Assembly: GCA_003599475.1 (NCBI GenBank)
Contig: QZKK01000001.1
Location: 1-32,519 of the forward strand
DNA from: Desulfobacteraceae bacterium
GTDB taxonomy: Bacteria; Desulfobacterota; Desulfobacteria; Desulfobacterales; SURF-15
Direction of reading: 5' to 3'
DNA length: 32,519 nucleotides
A program made the translations under genes and the position numbers. Below, one piece after another: positions 22,555 through 32,100 of this stretch (position 1 is the stretch's first letter; every line of letters begins with the position of its first letter). Below the pieces are notes generated by a model, which ran no database searches, had not been told where the DNA came from, and saw only the letters and a list, made by a program, of their open reading frames with translations.

Positions 22555-23838
22555 TTACCGTGTTCTCAGCAGCTTATCGACACTTTCAAGCTGAATGCAG
22601 ATCGCGACCAGCTCCATGGCTGTCTCCACCTGATCTGCCGGCGGAAAGGTCGGAGCGATTCGGATGTTTCGATCCCGCGGGTCCTTCCCGTACGGGAAGG
22701 TGGCGCCGGCAGGGGTGAGCTTGACGCCCGCTTCCCTGGCCATCCGAATGACAGCGGCCGCACATCCGTCGAGGGTATCGATGCTGACGAAGTATCCCCC
22801 GTTGGGGCGGGTCCATTGCGCGATATGTTTATCCGCCAGCCTGGAGGATAAAATCCGCTGCACGATGTCGAACTTCGGCTTGACGATGGCGGCATGTTTT
22901 TTCATGTGTTCGGTGATGCCGTTCATATCCTTGAAAAAATGCAGATGCCGGAGCTGATTGAGCTTGTCGGGTCCGATCGTCTGAGCGGAAAGTTGTTTCC
23001 TGGCGTATTCGATATTCTTGGGACTCCCTCCGAGAAAGGAAAGGCCGGCTCCGGCAAGGGAAACCTTGGAAGTCGAGCCGAAAATCAATACCCGCTCGGG
23101 GTGGCCCGCTTTCTTGGCGCTTTCGAGAATGTTTTTCAATCGATCGGGTGTCCCGGTCAGGTGGTGTGCCGTGTAGGCGTTATCCCAAAAAATTCTGAAA
23201 TCCGCCGCTTTGGTTTTCATGGAGGCCAGCCGGTCCACCACTTCACCTGAATAGGTAATGCCGGTGGGATTGCTGTATTTGGGGACGCACCAGATGCCTT
23301 TGATCGATTCATCGGCCGCCGCCAGAGATTCCACCGTCTTCATATCCGGGCCGTCCGAACCGAGCTCCACAGGGATCATTTCGATGTTCAGGTACTCACA
23401 GATGAAGAAGTGGCGATCGTATCCGGGGCTCGGGCAGAGAAACCGGATCTTCGGAAGCTTTCCCCAGGGCGCTTCACCGTTTCCGGTGCCGTGAAGCATG
23501 GCACGGACGAGGGTGTCGTGCATCACGGAAAGGCTCGAGTTGCCGCTGATGATGATCTCATCGGGGGCCACCTCGAGGTATTCGGAAAAGAGTGTTTTTG
23601 CCTCCGGAAGCCCATCCAGGCCGCCGTAGTTCCGGCAGTCCGTCCCGTCTTGAGCTCTGTAGTTTCGCCCATTTACGCATGTCATCATTTCGGCGGCAAG
23701 ATCCAGTTGTTCGCCGCAGGGCTTGCCCCGGGTCATGTCCAGGGAAAGATTCCGAGACTTGAACGCCTGGTACTGCTTCAACAATTCGTCATGGAGCCTT
23801 TCGAGATCGTTTTTTTTCATTCCGGTAATGTCTGCCAT
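22555..23838 (-). CDS. Aspartate aminotransferase, class I subgroup Ic
   Basis: PLP-dependent transaminase of the fold-type-I subgroup found in Corynebacterium and Mycobacterium AspT (Pfam 'Asp_aminotransf' type), exchanging the amino group between aspartate and 2-oxoglutarate. Evidence: NLSLDMTRGKP near the start, CPSPGYDRH, KYSNPTG (N190), FWDNAYTAHHL (D219, Y222), the Schiff-base lysine K258 in GSTSKVSLAG and the carboxylate-binding Arg in NIRIAPTFPP. The length, 427 residues, fits. The ATG at 23838 follows AAGGGG; a GTG at 23856 is less likely. Cytoplasmic, monocistronic. Confidence 0.88.
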   Translation of the reverse strand: MADITGMKKNDLERLHDELLKQYQAFKSRNLSLDMTRGKPCGEQLDLAAEMMTCVNGRNYRAQDGTDCRNYGGLDGLPEAKTLFSEYLEVAPDEIIISGNSSLSVMHDTLVRAMLHGTGNGEAPWGKLPKIRFLCPSPGYDRHFFICEYLNIEMIPVELGSDGPDMKTVESLAAADESIKGIWCVPKYSNPTGITYSGEVVDRLASMKTKAADFRIFWDNAYTAHHLTGTPDRLKNILESAKKAGHPERVLIFGSTSKVSLAGAGLSFLGGSPKNIEYARKQLSAQTIGPDKLNQLRHLHFFKDMNGITEHMKKHAAIVKPKFDIVQRILSSRLADKHIAQWTRPNGGYFVSIDTLDGCAAAVIRMAREAGVKLTPAGATFPYGKDPRDRNIRIAPTFPPADQVETAMELVAICIQLESVDKLLRTR

Positions 23839-24037
23839 ATCGATTTCCCCTTCCACTCGCAGGATTGATCGCGCATCGGCGAACGGATATCAGGCTGAGG
23901 GTTTTATCAAGATCTTTAGACGATTTCCAGAAAAATCGGAAGTCCTTGCCGACTCCCGATGCTTCGCCTTTCGTTAGAAATCGCAATTCGATCGGCGGCA
24001 GGGTCATCCCCGATGATTTTCGATGTTCCGGGGGCGT
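23839..24037. other. Short intergenic region with nothing recognised
   Basis: About 200 bases between the aminotransferase start and the hemerythrin stop (both minus strand). No hairpin with a T-run or other clear element was seen; it should contain the aminotransferase promoter. CGATTT/AAATCG-type small repeats occur but are weak. Confidence 0.3.
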
Positions 24038-24445
24038 TCAACGAAGGCCGTTTTCATTGAAGCATCCGCTGTAGCGTTGATCGCTCCCCTTGATGTGGTC
24101 TACCAGCCAGGTTTTCAGAAACTCCATAATTTCAATTGAAAGCATCATTTTTCCCGCGCTGAACCCCTTTTGGAATTCCCGGATCCGGTCTACGAATCGC
24201 CGGTGTTCAGTTTTATGCCGCAGCGCGCCCGAAAATCCGAATCGATCAAAATATGTCTCCTCGGTCGCAAAGTGGGTGGCTGCGTAATCGACGAGGCCGT
24301 CGATGATCGGGCCCAGGACCTCTTTGGCTTGGCGCGCTTTCATGGCATCGTTCAGCCGATTGAGCATCCCGACCAATCTTCGATGCTGGTCATCGATCTC
24401 TCCGACATTGACGCTGAAGGTGTTGTCCCATTCCATCAAAGGCAT
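24038..24445 (-). CDS. Bacteriohemerythrin
   Basis: Oxygen-binding or oxygen-sensing di-iron protein. All ligands of the hemerythrin site are present: H21 (DDQHRRL), H58 and E62 (HFATEE), H77 and H81 (HKTEH), and H117 and D122 (VDHIKGSDQRY). The N-terminal WDNTFSVNVGEIDDQH is the family opening. The length, 135 residues, is standard for a single-domain soluble form. GGAGAG precedes the ATG. It is common in microaerophiles and anaerobes facing oxygen. It lies downstream of the psp operon in the same direction but is separated by 220 bases and a hairpin. Confidence 0.92.
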   Translation of the reverse strand: MPLMEWDNTFSVNVGEIDDQHRRLVGMLNRLNDAMKARQAKEVLGPIIDGLVDYAATHFATEETYFDRFGFSGALRHKTEHRRFVDRIREFQKGFSAGKMMLSIEIMEFLKTWLVDHIKGSDQRYSGCFNENGLR

Positions 24446-24513
24446 CGCTACTCTCCTCTCTCTCCCGTCTTATTCTGCGAGAATCCCCCGTTTCGGTGTC
24501 GTTATCAATCGAG

Positions 24514-24554
24514 AAACAACGCGGTCTCCGATTCCAATCATCGGCCGCGTGTTT
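24514..24554 (-). terminator. Hairpin behind pspC
   Basis: The arms AACAACGCGG and CCGCGTGTTT nearly pair, and an inner CCGAT/ATCGG stem closes a seven-base loop. It lies between the pspC stop and the hemerythrin start. The T-run is weak on the minus strand, so termination is only plausible. Confidence 0.35.
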
Positions 24555-24665
24555 CTCTTATTTTCGGATGGGACGGTCAAAAGGTTTAACGAGCGGAGGG
24601 AGAAGAAGGGCCTGAGACGCAGTTCGACAACCTGCGGTTTCGGTCGTAACGGGGTGAAGTACCCG

Positions 24666-25049
24666 CTATCTCTTAAAACGATCCTCCCAATCGAACTCCG
24701 GGGAAGTGACGATGTCTTCGATCCGCTGGATTCTGCGTTTGAGGCTTTCGTACTTGCGTTTGAGCCGATGGGCGGCCCGGTTTTTGGAATGGATATAGCT
24801 GTCGTAAAATTCCCGCTCCGCATCGGAGCTTATCGGAATCACCGGCTCGGGCTTCATCACCAGGGCCGCCAGGAGATAGAGGGCTCCGACAGGCCAGAAG
24901 CCTGTAAAAATCAGCAGCGCAACACATATCGTTCGAATCCAGAATACGGAAAGATCGAAATATTCTGCAAGCCCCCTGCATACCCCCAGGATCACGCCTC
25001 TGCGGGACCGGTAAAGGCCGGTCTTCTCACGATCGTCAATTTTTCTCAT
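24666..25049 (-). CDS. pspC: Phage shock protein C (PspC domain)
   Basis: Membrane protein of the envelope-stress (Psp) system. The PspC domain (about residues 8-65) shows LYRSRRGVILGVCRGLAEYFDL followed by a membrane segment (TICVALLIFTGFWPVGALYLLAALV). The C-terminal tail is charged and helical. The length is 127 residues. The ATG at 25049 follows AGGGAA; an in-frame start at 25157 would run antisense to family expectations and into pspB. It overlaps the end of pspB by 14 bases, so the two are coupled. In enteric bacteria PspB and PspC sequester PspA away from PspF. Confidence 0.88.
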   Translation of the reverse strand: MRKIDDREKTGLYRSRRGVILGVCRGLAEYFDLSVFWIRTICVALLIFTGFWPVGALYLLAALVMKPEPVIPISSDAEREFYDSYIHSKNRAAHRLKRKYESLKRRIQRIEDIVTSPEFDWEDRFKR

Positions 25050-25293
25050 GTGTCGATTCCCTTTTATCTTTATCCAGTAGAATGGTTTCCAGAGATTCGA
25101 GCCGCTCTTCGAGCCTCGACATTCCCTGGTAGATCTCCTGAACCATTCGAGCCTCATCGGCCGTCTGCTGTCCGTATCCGCCGGAAAAGTCGCCCCGGAT
25201 GATCTTGATGGCCATCAGGATGGTGCCTCCGATGACAGCCAGGGCCAGCACGATTCCACCCAAAACCATTGCCACGATAAAGACACCTTCCAT
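25036..25293 (-). CDS. pspB: Phage shock protein B-like protein
   Basis: Short membrane protein with an N-terminal helix (VFIVAMVLGGIVLALAVIGG, residues 4-23) and a C-terminal coiled coil (MVQEIYQGMSRLEERLESLE), as in PspB. The length, 85 residues, is close to the family. The ATG at 25293 follows AAGGTGA; an in-frame start at 25356 adds an unlikely leader. It lies between pspA and pspC, overlapping pspC, which supports the assignment even where sequence similarity is loose. Confidence 0.78.
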   Translation of the reverse strand: MEGVFIVAMVLGGIVLALAVIGGTILMAIKIIRGDFSGGYGQQTADEARMVQEIYQGMSRLEERLESLETILLDKDKRESTHEKN

Positions 25294-25359
25294 GGTCTGA
25301 TTCACCTTTTCATATCGAGCGGGTTCGAGATCTCTTACAAAACGGACCGATTCCAAACA

Positions 25360-26046
25360 CTACACAACTGCACTCGAGGGGCCGCCTTTATCCGTGTGCT
25401 GCCCTTTGAGTTTCCGGAGCTCTTTTTCGATTTCATCATCGACAGTCAATTTCTCGAACTCCTGCTCAAGGTTTTCCTTTCTTCCGAAATTGACCAGGTC
25501 GGCTTCGATTTCCATGCGTTCGATGCGGTTTTCCATCTCGTCGAATCTGACGATCACATCGGCTCCGTCCATGCGTCGGATCTCTTCTTCCGCATGTCTT
25601 TTCCTCCTGGCGTGAACGTGCCTCTGAACCAGGACGCGCTGTTTGTCGCGAGCCGATTTCAATTTTTCCTCGAGCTGACGGATATCGTCCTGATACTGTC
25701 CAATCAACAGAGTAAGTTCGCCGGTTTCCTTTTCAAGGGCTTCTTTTCTCGAAAGATAGCGCCGCTTCTCCACCAGGGCCTCTCTGGCCAGATCGTCCCG
25801 GCTCTTCTCGACCGCAAGAGCCGCTTTTTTATTCCAGAAGTCGGTTTGAGACTGCAAGGCATCATGCTGTCTTTCCACTTTCTTTCTTTCCGCCATGACC
25901 CCCGCGCAGGACGCCTTGATTTCCACCAGCGTATCTTCCATCTCACGGATCATCAGCTTGATCAGCTTTTCGGGATCTTCGGCCTTGTCCAGCATGGCAT
26001 TGATGTTGGAACTGACGATATCACGAAATCGCGTAAAGATACCCAT
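25360..26046 (-). CDS. pspA: Phage shock protein A (PspA/IM30 family)
   Basis: Peripheral membrane protein that shields damaged inner membrane and inhibits PspF. It is almost entirely coiled coil (about residues 25-215), opening with the family start MGIFTRFRDIVSSNINAMLDKA and EDPEKLIKLMIREMEDTLVE. The length, 228 residues, is typical. CGGAGGTG is an excellent ribosome site. It is the first gene of pspA-pspB-pspC, transcribed from a sigma-54 promoter about 50 bases upstream, and divergent from pspF. Confidence 0.93.
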   Translation of the reverse strand: MGIFTRFRDIVSSNINAMLDKAEDPEKLIKLMIREMEDTLVEIKASCAGVMAERKKVERQHDALQSQTDFWNKKAALAVEKSRDDLAREALVEKRRYLSRKEALEKETGELTLLIGQYQDDIRQLEEKLKSARDKQRVLVQRHVHARRKRHAEEEIRRMDGADVIVRFDEMENRIERMEIEADLVNFGRKENLEQEFEKLTVDDEIEKELRKLKGQHTDKGGPSSAVV

Positions 26047-26094
26047 GATTCACCTCCGTTCGGGATTCGAGCCTTATTGTTTCACACCCTGAAT

Positions 26095-26110
26095 AGCACC
26101 AAATGTGCCA
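26095..26110 (-). promoter_or_regulatory. Sigma-54 promoter of pspA
   Basis: On the minus strand TGGCACATTTGGTGCT carries TGGCAC at -24 and TGC at -12, with GG and GC exactly 10 bases apart, as sigma-54 requires. It lies just upstream of pspA, next to the gene for its predicted activator PspF. Confidence 0.8.
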
Positions 26111-26130
26111 TAAACCCGTTTGACAGGAAA

Positions 26131-26147
26131 TACGAAGGTTTATCGTA
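26131..26147. promoter_or_regulatory. Candidate PspF upstream activating site
   Basis: TACGA/TCGTA arms flank a seven-base core. The 17-base palindrome begins about 20 bases upstream of the -24 element, which is close for an activator; further half-sites may lie beyond. Binding by PspF is inference. Confidence 0.35.
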
Positions 26148-26156
26148 AATTTAAGC

Positions 26157-26185
26157 TTGACGCCCGGCGCAGGGAAAGGTAGATT
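26157..26185 (+). promoter_or_regulatory. Candidate sigma-70 promoter of pspF
   Basis: TTGACG (26157-26162) and TAGATT (26180-26185) are spaced by 17 bases. The start would fall about 40 bases before the pspF ATG. An alternative TTGACA at 26120 has no good -10. Confidence 0.4.
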
Positions 26186-26230
26186 TAACCATATTTGAAC
26201 TGAATAAGCCAAATAGAGGCGTATTTTCCC

Positions 26231-27277
26231 ATGAAACAGCCTTTTTTCCCGAAAAAAACCCGAACCGTTTCCCCGGTCGCGATGGAAGAGGCCCTCGGTC
26301 AATCCGAAGCGTTTTTAACCTTTCAGGAGCGCCTCTCCCGAGTGGCTCCGGTCAACCGGCCGGTCCTCCTGATCGGGGAGCGGGGCACGGGAAAAGAACT
26401 GGCCGCCTCCCGGCTGCATTTTCTGTCGGCCCGCTGGCAAGGCCCCCTGGTCGCTCTCAACTGCGCCGCCCTGGCGCCTTCCCTGATCGAATCGGAGCTG
26501 TTCGGATACGAGAAAGGCGCCTTTACCGGCGCAGACCGGCAGCGTACCGGGCGTTTCGAAGCGGCAGACGGCGGCACGCTGTTTCTGGACGAAATCGGAA
26601 GCATCCCGATCGAGGTCCAGGAAAAGATCCTCCGGGCGGTGGAATACAACTCGTTTGAGCGCGTCGGAAGCTCAAAGACCATCGAGGTGGATGTCCGCAT
26701 CATTGCCGCAACCAATGCCGATCTGAAGGAAATGACCCGGCAGGGGAGGTTCAAGAGGGATCTATTGGACCGGCTCTCTTTCGAAGTCCTCTTTCTCCCC
26801 CCGCTCCGCCTGCGCGGAGAAGATATCGTTTTGCTGGCCGGGCACTTTGCCTCCAGAATGGAATCGGAGCTCGGACGGGAGGCGCTGCCCGTTTTCAGCG
26901 AAGCCGCCCTGGATGCGCTGCTTGGCTACCCTTGGCCCGGAAACGTAAGAGAGCTGAAAAATGTGGTGGAGCGTGCGGTGTATCGGTCGGATACCCCCGA
27001 GATTTCCCATATCGAATTCGATCCTTTTTCTTCTCCGTATGGAAATGAGCCGCCTGCGGTCGATAGAAGGGAGCCATCGCCTGAACCCGGACAGAATTCA
27101 TTCGACATCCCGTTTAACAAACCGCTCGATGAAGCGCTTCAGGAGCTGAAGCTGAAGATGATCCGCAAGGCGATGGCCGATGCCAGATACAGCCAGAAAT
27201 CCGCTGCCAAACGGTTGGGACTGACCTATCACCAGTTTCGCGGGCTCTACCGGCAATACAAGGCGGAGCTTTCCTGA
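26231..27277 (+). CDS. pspF: Sigma-54-dependent activator PspF
   Basis: AAA+ enhancer-binding protein that activates the psp promoter. Walker A is GERGTGKE (residues 49-56), the sigma-54 contact loop GAFTGA (96-101) is intact, Walker B is GGTLFLDE (114-121), and the arginine-finger region and [17 protein letters not shown] follow. A Fis-type helix-turn-helix lies near the C-terminus ([20 protein letters not shown]). There is no N-terminal receiver domain, as expected for PspF. The length, 348 residues, is normal. AGAGG lies rather far (11 bases) from the ATG. It is divergent from pspA. Confidence 0.93.
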   Translation: MKQPFFPKKTRTVSPVAMEEALGQSEAFLTFQERLSRVAPVNRPVLLIGERGTGKELAASRLHFLSARWQGPLVALNCAALAPSLIESELFGYEKGAFTGADRQRTGRFEAADGGTLFLDEIGSIPIEVQEKILRAVEYNSFERVGSSKTIEVDVRIIAATNADLKEMTRQGRFKRDLLDRLSFEVLFLPPLRLRGEDIVLLAGHFASRMESELGREALPVFSEAALDALLGYPWPGNVRELKNVVERAVYRSDTPEISHIEFDPFSSPYGNEPPAVDRREPSPEPGQNSFDIPFNKPLDEALQELKLKMIRKAMADARYSQKSAAKRLGLTYHQFRGLYRQYKAELS

Positions 27278-27342
27278 AGGCGATGGCTTCGCGGATCTGC
27301 TGCCCGAAGCCGCAATCCGCAACTCCTAAAAAGCTCTACGAT

Positions 27343-28695
27343 CTATGAGTCGGTCTCTTTCCCGGTCTTACCGTCATAGATTTCCCGGCCAAAGACGCCC
27401 TGTTGAAAGGCGAGATACGCTTCTTTCGTCATGGCCGGCCGGTGGGTATCGATGATCGCCTTTGCCCGATCGGCGTCTCCGGAGAGCAGATCGACCGCCA
27501 TCGCCGCCAGAGCCTTTGCCGGGGCCATATAGGCCATTTCCTTGTCGGCGATGCGATAGCGGGCGCTGTGTCCCGGGCCTTCCGCCCCGGACATCCAGGG
27601 ATGAAGGGCGGGCATGATGTGGGAGATGTCGCCCATATCCGTCGAGCCGGTCCGGTGCCCCACTTCGCAGCACTCGGCCTCCCCGAAAAGGGCTTTCGCG
27701 TTTTTAAGAAAGATATCTTTGAGCCCGGGGTCGTTTCGAAGGGGCATGAATCCCGGAAGCGTCTCGATTTCCACCTTGGCCCCAAGCGCCAGGGCGCCGG
27801 CCCGAAGCGCCCGGTCCACCTTGGCGTTTGCGTCCATGATCGCATCGCTGCTGCGCCCCCGGACATAGGTCTCCATGCGCACTTCAGCCGGGATCACATT
27901 GACCAGATCCCCGCCTTTGGTGATGATGGGATGGATCCGGATGTGGTCCTCGTCTCTGAATGTTTCCCGCTGGGCGTTGATGGCCGACAGGGCGATCTGC
28001 GCCGCGTACAGCGCGTTTATTCCCTGGTGCGGCAGCGCGCCTGCGTGTGCGGCAAGACCCACGAAGCGGACCAGCTTGGACAAAAATCCGTTGGATGATT
28101 CGGCGACAGCGGCTTTTTTCATCTCGGGAACCGAATGGGTATGGATCATGACGGAAATATCGATATCGTCGAAGTGCCCGAGATGGATGAGCTCCGGTTT
28201 GCCCCCCAGGTAGGCCAGTTTTCCCTCTTTCACCAGGCCGAGCCGGTATTCCACTTCCACGTACTCTTCGGCGGGCACGGCAAAAAAGACCACGTTTCCG
28301 GCCAGGTGATCGGCGGCTCCGCTTTGGGAAAGCCCCATCATGGCGCCGATTAAGCCTGCAATCTGAGCGTTGTGCCCGCAGGCATGGGCGGCCCCGGTCT
28401 TTGGGTCCGCGCTCGGGTGCTCGGGCACCCGGATGGAATCGAGCTCTCCGATCAGCGCCAGGGTCGGCCCTTGCCTTTTTCCTCTCAGCACGCCTTTTAC
28501 CCCTGTTATGGCCAGCCCGCTTCGATGGGAAATCCCGCAGCGGGTCATGGTTTCGGACACGAGCCCGGCGGTTTTGAACTCTTTAAACCCCAGCTCAGGG
28601 TTTTCCATGATCCGATCCCCGATGGCTTCGATTTCAGCCCTTTTCCGATCGATTACCCCAAAGATTTTCTGCTTCAATTCTTCTCTGTTCGCCAT
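27343..28695 (-). CDS. M20 family amidohydrolase, AbgB-like
   Basis: Metal-dependent amidohydrolase of the M20D / p-aminobenzoyl-glutamate hydrolase branch, cleaving the amide bond of N-acyl amino acid-like substrates. Motifs: LIGELDSI (E84, D86), GAAHACGHNAQ (H104, H108), AVPAEEYVE (E143/E144), MIHTHSVPE and LAAHAGALPHQGINAL; GAEGPGHSARYRI carries the last metal-site His. The HACGHN form, rather than HACGHD, matches the AbgB/PM20D2-like subgroup. The length is 450 residues. GGGGGAG precedes the ATG. It is monocistronic and convergent with pspF. Substrate unproven. Confidence 0.85.
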   Translation of the reverse strand: MANREELKQKIFGVIDRKRAEIEAIGDRIMENPELGFKEFKTAGLVSETMTRCGISHRSGLAITGVKGVLRGKRQGPTLALIGELDSIRVPEHPSADPKTGAAHACGHNAQIAGLIGAMMGLSQSGAADHLAGNVVFFAVPAEEYVEVEYRLGLVKEGKLAYLGGKPELIHLGHFDDIDISVMIHTHSVPEMKKAAVAESSNGFLSKLVRFVGLAAHAGALPHQGINALYAAQIALSAINAQRETFRDEDHIRIHPIITKGGDLVNVIPAEVRMETYVRGRSSDAIMDANAKVDRALRAGALALGAKVEIETLPGFMPLRNDPGLKDIFLKNAKALFGEAECCEVGHRTGSTDMGDISHIMPALHPWMSGAEGPGHSARYRIADKEMAYMAPAKALAAMAVDLLSGDADRAKAIIDTHRPAMTKEAYLAFQQGVFGREIYDGKTGKETDS

Positions 28696-28907
28696 GATCT
28701 CCCCCTGGATTGTTTTAACGAAACGGTCTCTTTAGAAGCTTCTTGCCGCATCTACGACTCATTTGCAACAAATTCCCAGCAATTCTCGATGAAATGAAGA
28801 GGCTTGATTCTGCCGGGTAACTGGATTTTAAAACGCTCGAAACTCGCGCAAAAGAGATCGTAAACCGAACAGCGGCCCCGGCGTCGAGACAGGCGACCTG
28901 TAAAAGA
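28696..28907. other. Left half of the gap between amidohydrolase and helicase genes
   Basis: The whole gap (28696-29108, 413 bases) has no convincing gene; a 72-residue minus-strand frame (28752-28970) has no recognisable features and a poor start. Composition looks more mixed than in the neighbouring genes. This is where the transition to the probable defense island occurs. No tRNA end, integrase or clear attachment repeat was seen. Confidence 0.35.
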
Positions 28908-28936
28908 TTGACATTTCCTTTTCTTTCCAGTAGATA
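28908..28936 (+). promoter_or_regulatory. Candidate sigma-70 promoter of the PLD-SNF2 gene
   Basis: TTGACA (28908-28913) and TAGATA (28931-28936) are spaced by exactly 17 bases. The transcript would have a leader of about 165 bases that includes the hairpin GGCG-AAAAA-CGCC just before the ribosome site. Confidence 0.45.
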
Positions 28937-29108
28937 CCTGCCAAAAGCTCACAACCTTGGTTTTTCCCATCCCGCCAGTCGGTGGGAGAATGCCGGAATA
29001 ATGGATTCAGAATATAGCCTCTTGCCATGCCCGCTGAGCTCTCTGAAACGCTGTCGCTTAAATTCAATTCTACACTTGGGCGAAAAACGCCTGCAGGAGA
29101 AATCTTGA

Positions 29109-32100
29109 ATGCCCCAGATATTTGATAATATCGAGAAAAATCTTTTGACAGCTCTTTCCGATGCCATGGGGTTGACTGAACGGGCGGACTTTTGTGTCGG
29201 CTATTTTAATCTTCGGGGCTGGCGGCAAATCGACGCTTATGTCGAAAGATGGGCTGGCGGGGACGGTAATTGTTGCAGACTTCTGGTCGGTATGCAGCAG
29301 ATGCCTCATGATCAGCTTCGATCGGCAATGAGTCTCTTGAGTGTTGATACTCAGATAGACCAGGCAACGGCCATCCTACTGAAGCGAAGACTGGCAGAAG
29401 ATTTCCGAGAACAGCTCATGATCGGTCTTCCCACCAATGAAGATGAAAAGGGACTCCGCCGACTCGCTCATCAGATTGCCACTGGTAAGCTCGTGGTTAA
29501 GCTGTTTCTCCGACACCCCCTCCATGCCAAGCTGTACCTTCTTTTCCGGCAGGACCCGCTCAACCCAAAGATTGGCTATATTGGCAGCAGCAATCTTACC
29601 CTCGCAGGCCTTTCGAAACAGGGGGAGTTGAATGTAGATGTACTCGATCACGATGCCTGCGATAAACTGGCGCGATGGTTCGAGGATCGTTGGAGGGACC
29701 GTTTTTGCCTTGATATTTCTAAAGAATTGGTTGAGATCATTAACAATAGCTGGGCGAGTCCGAAGCCGATTCCGCCTTATCATATTTACATTAAAATGGC
29801 CTATCACCTGTCACAGGAGGCCAGATCCGGTCTCACGGAATTCCGGATTCCCAGCGATTTCGGCAACAAACTGTTCGAGTTCCAGATCGCTGCCGTCAAA
29901 ATCGCCGCTCATCATCTCAATAAACGAGGCGGCGTCGTGATCGGCGACGTCGTAGGCCTTGGCAAAACGCTTATGGCTACAGCGATCGCGCGTATCTTCG
30001 AAGACGACCATGGGGCCGAAACGCTCATCATCTGTCCGAAGAACCTGGTCAATATGTGGCAGGATTATCGGCTTCAGTATCGTCTTCGCGCCCATGTTTT
30101 ATCCATCACCCAAGTGCAGCAGAAACTTCCTGATCTCCGCCGCTTTCGCCTGGTTGTCATCGATGAAAGCCATAACCTTCGGAATCGCGAGGGGAGTCGA
30201 TATCGGGCTATTGCAGAATATATCAGTGCCAATGACAGCCGTGTCATTTTGCTTTCAGCCACACCGTATAACAAAACTTATCTCGATCTGTCCAACCAGC
30301 TTCGATTGTTCATAGACGAACATAAAGACATCGGCATTCGACCCGAAAAGTTTATACGCGAGAAGAGCGAAAACGAACTGCTGCGGATGCAGATTCCTGT
30401 TCGTTCGCTGGCGGCTTTCGAGAGAAGTACTCATGCCGATGATTGGCGGGACCTGATGCGCCTTTATCTGGTGCGCCGCACACGAAGCTTTATTCAGGAA
30501 AATTATGCCAAGTATGATTCTAATCGGAAGAGGAAATACCTGGAGTTCGCGGATGGATCGCCATCGTATTTTCCGGATCGAGTTCCCAAGACGGTGACGT
30601 TCAAAATCAATGACAAGGACGCAAATGATCCTTATGCAAGGCTCTTTTCAGATAATGTAGTCCATGCGATCAACGATCTAACACTGCCCCGATATGGCTT
30701 GGGCAATTACCAAAAACCATCACCTCACAAACCGCCCACACCGGAAGAGGCGAGGGTACTGGCTGATCTGTCACGGGCCGGCACGCGCCTAAAGGGTTTC
30801 TGTCGCACCAACCTTTTTAAGCGACTTGAAAGCGGCGGCCATTCCTTTATTTTATCCGTGGAACGTCACATCCTGAGGAATTTTATCTTTCTGCATGCCA
30901 TTGATAAAAAATTGCCCCTTCCCATTGGTACCCAAGATATGGGGCTGCTCGATACCTGGGCGAACGATCAGGACAGCGAGCTGTGGGAACCAGCAACTGA
31001 AAACGATAACAGCGCTGAAGACAGCGAGCCTTCCGATCGTTTGATGCAGGCTTGGACCGAGAAAAATTTCCGTGAGCGGGCGGCCGAGGTTTATAACACC
31101 TATGCCTCCCATTTTATACGACGCTTCAAATGGCTGCGCCCGGAGCTCTTCGATGAAGTACTGAGAAAAGATCTGAAAAAGGACGCAGGCTTGCTCATGG
31201 GTGTTCTAGATCGGGCTGGTGCGTGGGATGCCGAAAAGGATGCCAAACTCCAGGCTCTCGTTTCACTGCTTACCGAGCGTCATTCCAAAGAAAAGGTGCT
31301 GGTCTTTTCGCAATTTGCCGATACGGTTAACTACCTTGAAACACAATTGAAAGAGCGCGGTATATCCTCCCTGGAGGGTGTTACCGGCAATACGGAAAAC
31401 CCGACCGCCATGGCTTACCGCTTCAGCCCGGTGAGTAACAACAAGCGTAAACAGATCAAGCCGGAAGAGGAGTTGCGCGTCGTTGTGGCTACAGACGTGT
31501 TAAGCGAGGGGCAGAATCTTCAGGACTGCGCGATCATCGTCAACTATGACCTGCCCTGGGCCATCATTAGGCTGATTCAGCGCGCAGGCCGTGTGGACCG
31601 CATCGGGCAGCAGGCTGACACTATCCTTTGCTATTCTTTTCTGCCAGCCGATGGGGTGGAGCGAATTATTCGGCTCCGCGCCCGTGTGCGACAGCGATTG
31701 CAAGAAAACGCAGAGGTCGTTGGCGCCGACGAAACCTTTTTCGAAGACCAGGATGGCGATCAGGCTGTGCGCGACCTTTTCACTGAAAAAGCCGGCATCC
31801 TCGATGGCGAGGAAGACACCGAGGTGGACCTTGCCTCCTATGCATACCAGATCTGGAAAAACGCCATCGATAGAAAACCTGAATTGGAAAAGCTCATTCC
31901 GGCAATGCCCAACGTGGTTTACTCGACGAAGAAGTTCAATGAAACACGGGATCAACCCGAGGGCGCATTGGTATACCTGCGCACCGCCGAAGGAAACGAC
32001 GCCTTGGCCTGGATAGACAAGGAAGGCAACAGCGTCACAGAGTCGCAGTTTGCAATCCTGAAAACCGCCGAGTGCGATCCCGACACAGCCGCTTTGCCCC

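Noticed and set aside
24303..26148. Long plus-strand frames opposite pspA, pspB and pspC (24303-25202 and 25396-26148)
   Set aside because: Shadows of the psp operon; the minus-strand proteins have clear family signatures and ribosome sites.
27285..27311. Terminator between pspF and the amidohydrolase
   Set aside because: GGCTTCG/CGAAGCC pairs seven bases, but the loop is 13 bases and there is no T-run on either side.
28752..28970. 72-residue minus-strand frame before the helicase gene
   Set aside because: No domain, no ribosome site; overlaps the probable helicase promoter.
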